DNA from: Sulfolobaceae archaeon
GTDB taxonomy: Archaea > Thermoproteota > Thermoprotei_A > Sulfolobales > Sulfolobaceae
Assembly (NCBI GenBank): GCA_028277025.1
Contig: JAPYVG010000065.1
Location: 1 to 8,680 of the forward strand
Length of the DNA: 8,680 nt
Direction: 5' to 3'
Under the pieces are notes generated by a model, which did not search any database, was not told the origin of the DNA, and was given only the letters and a program-made list of their open reading frames with translations. Of the stretch, positions 6,713 through 8,680 are shown one piece after another. Each line of letters begins with the position of its first letter. The first letter of the stretch is position 1. The translations under genes and the position numbers were made by a program.

Positions 6713-7571
6713 TTATAATTCTGATTGTTTTCTAGCTATTATATAATACTTCGGGCTTGTTAATATTTTTATTAGTAATAGCAAAGCCTCGGTAGTCTTA
6801 GAATAATTAATTTCGTCGAGAATTTTATATTGTGCTGGCCTAAGTGGATTATCATCCTCAGTTAAAAATACACGCTCAATTAGGAAATCCGGCATGTTTC
6901 AGCTCTTTTCTTATGTCCATAAAAGAATGTATATACCAAGGGTAAATAGTAGTTGATGTTTTGAGAATAATTGAATTGAACTCTGAAGTTTTAATACACT
7001 GATTTATCAATGATAAGTCTTTATCGCTTTTAAGTCTAAAAAGTAGTCTCCTCAAATTTAATAAGGAAGTAATTTTTAACCAGTTGAACCAATATCTGTT
7101 GTGAATAGATAATATCAAACGTCCTTGGGCCTTAAGTAGCCAATTGATGTTTTTTAAGGCTAGTATTCTGTTATTTCGTTTCGGAATACCTTCTATAGTA
7201 TTAAATAACAATAGAGCTACATCAAAAGGACTATAATCCTTCAACATGTTGAGAGTATTTTCACTAGTAATATCAGCGAAAAAGCAACGTATATTAGTAA
7301 CCTTCAACTGACTAGTTCTTTTGTTACAATATTCTACAGATGACTTAGATACGTCGATACCTATTATTTGGTTAACGAAACGTGAGAGATAAATACTTAC
7401 TCTACCTGGTCCGCATCCGACATCTAAAACTTTATCTTGTTTTGAGACCGCGTTTTTATCAATAAGTATTTCTTTTTCAATAGAAGTAAGCTGAGCTTCT
7501 ACGTATTTACTTAATAACTCTTCATCGTAAAAATCTTCCATTATTTTAGGTTTAGAACAGTCAATAGTCAT
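6713..7571 (-). pseudogene. Class I SAM-dependent methyltransferase, frameshifted near the 3' end
   Basis: A Rossmann-fold methyltransferase using S-adenosylmethionine; its target is unknown but plausibly a glycan hydroxyl or amino group. Counting from the ATG at 7571, motif I is VLDVGCGPGRVS (48-59), then IIGIDVS (69-75) with the acidic residue for the SAM ribose, CFFADI for the adenine pocket, and FDVALLLFNTIE as motif IV. The first frame ends KELKHAGFPN and stops at 6876. Removing one C near 6883-6884 continues as GFLIERVFLTEDD and ends with SPKYYIIARK, the usual last beta strand of this family, stopping at 6713. The restored protein would have about 285 residues. The start at 7571 is preferred over 7583 or the TTG at 7598 because GGTG precedes it by 6 bases; it overlaps the upstream acyltransferase gene by 11 bases. 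A sequencing error, or a functional shortened protein lacking the last beta strand, cannot be excluded. Confidence 0.75.
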
Positions 7572-8547
7572 TGGTGACACCATAATTACCAAAACCAATA
7601 ATCTTTTTAATAAAAGTTGATTTCAAGAGTTTTTTATATAAATTGAATATTATTTTGTAATGAATTGGAATGTAATTGAACGCCGGTTCTATTCTTGTTA
7701 TGCCCCAGTGCTTTTTGTACTCAACGAAAGGCTCAAACGGATTTAAACCAAAGTCAACGATCAAATTTTTATCTCTAGCAAATTTGAAAATAGTATCTAA
7801 AGCTAGATATCCAGCCTCCTTTTTTAATCCTTCAATAGAATTATATGCAATGTAATGGTATAATATTTTACCACTTATTATAACGTAGTTTCCTCCTAGT
7901 ATCTTCCCATAATTATCTAGAACTTTTACAAATACTCCTTTATTTTCTGGAATAGAAGAGATTGTGGTATACCATTTACAAATTAGTGTACTATCAACGT
8001 TTATAGTCCTCCCTCTTCTATTTAACGATTCTTTAGCGACTAAAAGGAAATCTCTAATGTCATCTTTAGTAATCTGATCCCCACTAAGGATCTGGGTTTC
8101 CAGATTATTCGCAATAGCTTTCCTTACTAAATTTCTAGCTTTTTTATCAGGTATAAGATCATATGAAACTATTCTTTGCAGTTCCACTCTAGTAAATGAG
8201 TTAGGCACGAGATGCATAAATGGGTTGTCTAGTAAAGGAACAAAATTAACCATGTGGGAATTACTTATCTTACGAATTATTTCACCATAATTTAAGTTGT
8301 CAGAAGAAACAAAAGGATAAAATGCCCTTATACTTTTAAATATCTTTCGTATATAAGAAAAATAAGCTAACATATATCCTGTGATGTTGCTACCTTCTAG
8401 GATTACTATTATTTTAGGATAATCGTCAAAAAAGTAAGGTTGAAATTTATTCTTGGCAATAGGGACTATAATATCAGGATCCAATATAGGATGATGATAC
8501 TGAAAATTATGATAAATAGAATTTAAATCTATCTTGACACTGTCCAT
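7561..8547 (-). CDS. GNAT-fold acyltransferase, FemAB/BioF2-like
   Basis: A 328-residue protein with the layout of FemAB-related acyltransferases, which have two GNAT-like domains. The first half contains FMHLVPNSFTRVELQ and then the basic helix DKKARNLVRKAIANN (134-148), the position of the R-x-x-R-K-A helix in this family. The second half has VFVKVLDNYGKILGGNYVII (205-224), LYHYIAYNSIEG (229-240), AGYLALDTIFKFARDKNL (245-262) and VDFGLNPFEPFVEYKKHWG (264-282), matching the core strand-helix pattern of the BioF2-like acetyltransferase domain (PF13480). The C-terminal tail is basic and may contact the membrane or a lipid-linked substrate. No signal peptide is present. It overlaps the methyltransferase gene downstream by 11 bases, so they form an operon. 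Acylation of an amino sugar is a reasonable guess given the aminotransferase at the same locus, but donor and acceptor are unknown. Confidence 0.7.
   Translation of the reverse strand: MDSVKIDLNSIYHNFQYHHPILDPDIIVPIAKNKFQPYFFDDYPKIIVILEGSNITGYMLAYFSYIRKIFKSIRAFYPFVSSDNLNYGEIIRKISNSHMVNFVPLLDNPFMHLVPNSFTRVELQRIVSYDLIPDKKARNLVRKAIANNLETQILSGDQITKDDIRDFLLVAKESLNRRGRTINVDSTLICKWYTTISSIPENKGVFVKVLDNYGKILGGNYVIISGKILYHYIAYNSIEGLKKEAGYLALDTIFKFARDKNLIVDFGLNPFEPFVEYKKHWGITRIEPAFNYIPIHYKIIFNLYKKLLKSTFIKKIIGFGNYGVTNDY
7578..7581 (-). promoter_or_regulatory. Ribosome binding site of the methyltransferase gene
   Basis: GGTG followed by TCACCA and the ATG at 7571. This decides between three in-frame starts (7598 TTG, 7583 ATG, 7571 ATG); the GGTG overlaps the 7583 ATG itself, so that upstream start is less likely. 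Confidence 0.55.
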
Positions 8548-8571
8548 TATATCATTACTTAGTTCCTTGAG

Positions 8572-8583
8572 TTTTATCTTAAA
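8572..8583 (-). promoter_or_regulatory. Possible TATA box of the acyltransferase gene
   Basis: TTTAAGATAAAA on the minus strand is centred about 30 bases before the ATG at 8547. No Shine-Dalgarno sequence stands at a normal distance from that ATG, which would suit a leaderless start. It overlaps the end of the preceding gene, so co-transcription from further upstream is equally possible. Confidence 0.3.
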
Positions 8584-8680
8584 TCACCTTTTGCTAAACA
8601 TTTAACTATAGGATGTCCCTCAATCTCGTAAACATTACAATTATAATTAGCGTTTAATTTATCAAGTAGAACTTTATGTG
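8574..8680 (-). CDS. C-terminal end of an unidentified gene (cut by window edge)
   Basis: One frame is open from the right edge of the window to a TAA at 8574-8576, giving 34 codons that end NVYEIEGHPIVKCLAKGDLR. The other two minus-strand frames close within the first few codons. The 26-base gap to the acyltransferase ATG and the same orientation suggest a neighbouring gene of the same locus. The fragment contains two cysteines and a mixed strand/helix pattern, but it is too short to assign a family. It could be a chance open frame. Confidence 0.45.
   Translation of the reverse strand, partial: HKVLLDKLNANYNCNVYEIEGHPIVKCLAKGDLR

Noticed and set aside
6625..6735. 36-codon plus-strand open frame starting ATGATG
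   Set aside because: It runs into the methyltransferase 3' end on the opposite strand, has no ribosome binding site or domain, and is of chance length.

Overview
The window looks like part of a surface-polysaccharide or glycoprotein-glycan cluster from a thermoacidophilic crenarchaeon, most probably a member of the Sulfolobales. This rests on the AT-rich DNA, TATA-like boxes about 25 bases upstream of start codons with no leader, GGTG-type ribosome binding sites on internal operon genes, 4-base gene overlaps, and archaeal-style versions of the enzymes. No 16S rRNA or marker gene is present, so the genus cannot be named.

Left part, plus strand (1-2201): a family 2 glycosyltransferase of the rhamnosyltransferase type, cut by the left edge, is followed by a separately promoted alkaline phosphatase/sulfatase-fold protein that has Thr instead of Cys/Ser at the expected nucleophile position and no export signal.

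Middle, minus strand (5447 to 2225): a compact operon of three genes coupled by 4-base overlaps. They are gmd (GDP-mannose 4,6-dehydratase), a DegT-family aminotransferase that reads as a GDP-perosamine synthase, and a family 4 glycosyltransferase. Together they could make GDP-perosamine (4-amino-4,6-dideoxymannose) from GDP-mannose and transfer it or a related sugar. The first two genes are clearly richer in GC than everything around them.

5485-6562: a complete IS481-like insertion sequence (about 1048 bp) with imperfect terminal inverted repeats and a perfect 15-bp target duplication. Its transposase is broken by two amber codons and one single-base frameshift. It landed directly upstream of the gmd core promoter and left the TATA box intact.

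Right part, minus strand (8680 to 6713): the last 34 codons of an unidentified gene, then a FemAB/BioF2-like acyltransferase, then an overlapping SAM-dependent methyltransferase whose last quarter is displaced by a one-base frameshift. These two would suit N-acylation and O-methylation of a glycan sugar such as perosamine, but that link is inferred from position only. Before the IS arrived, only about 200 bp separated the methyltransferase from gmd, so the right and middle blocks were probably one biosynthetic locus.
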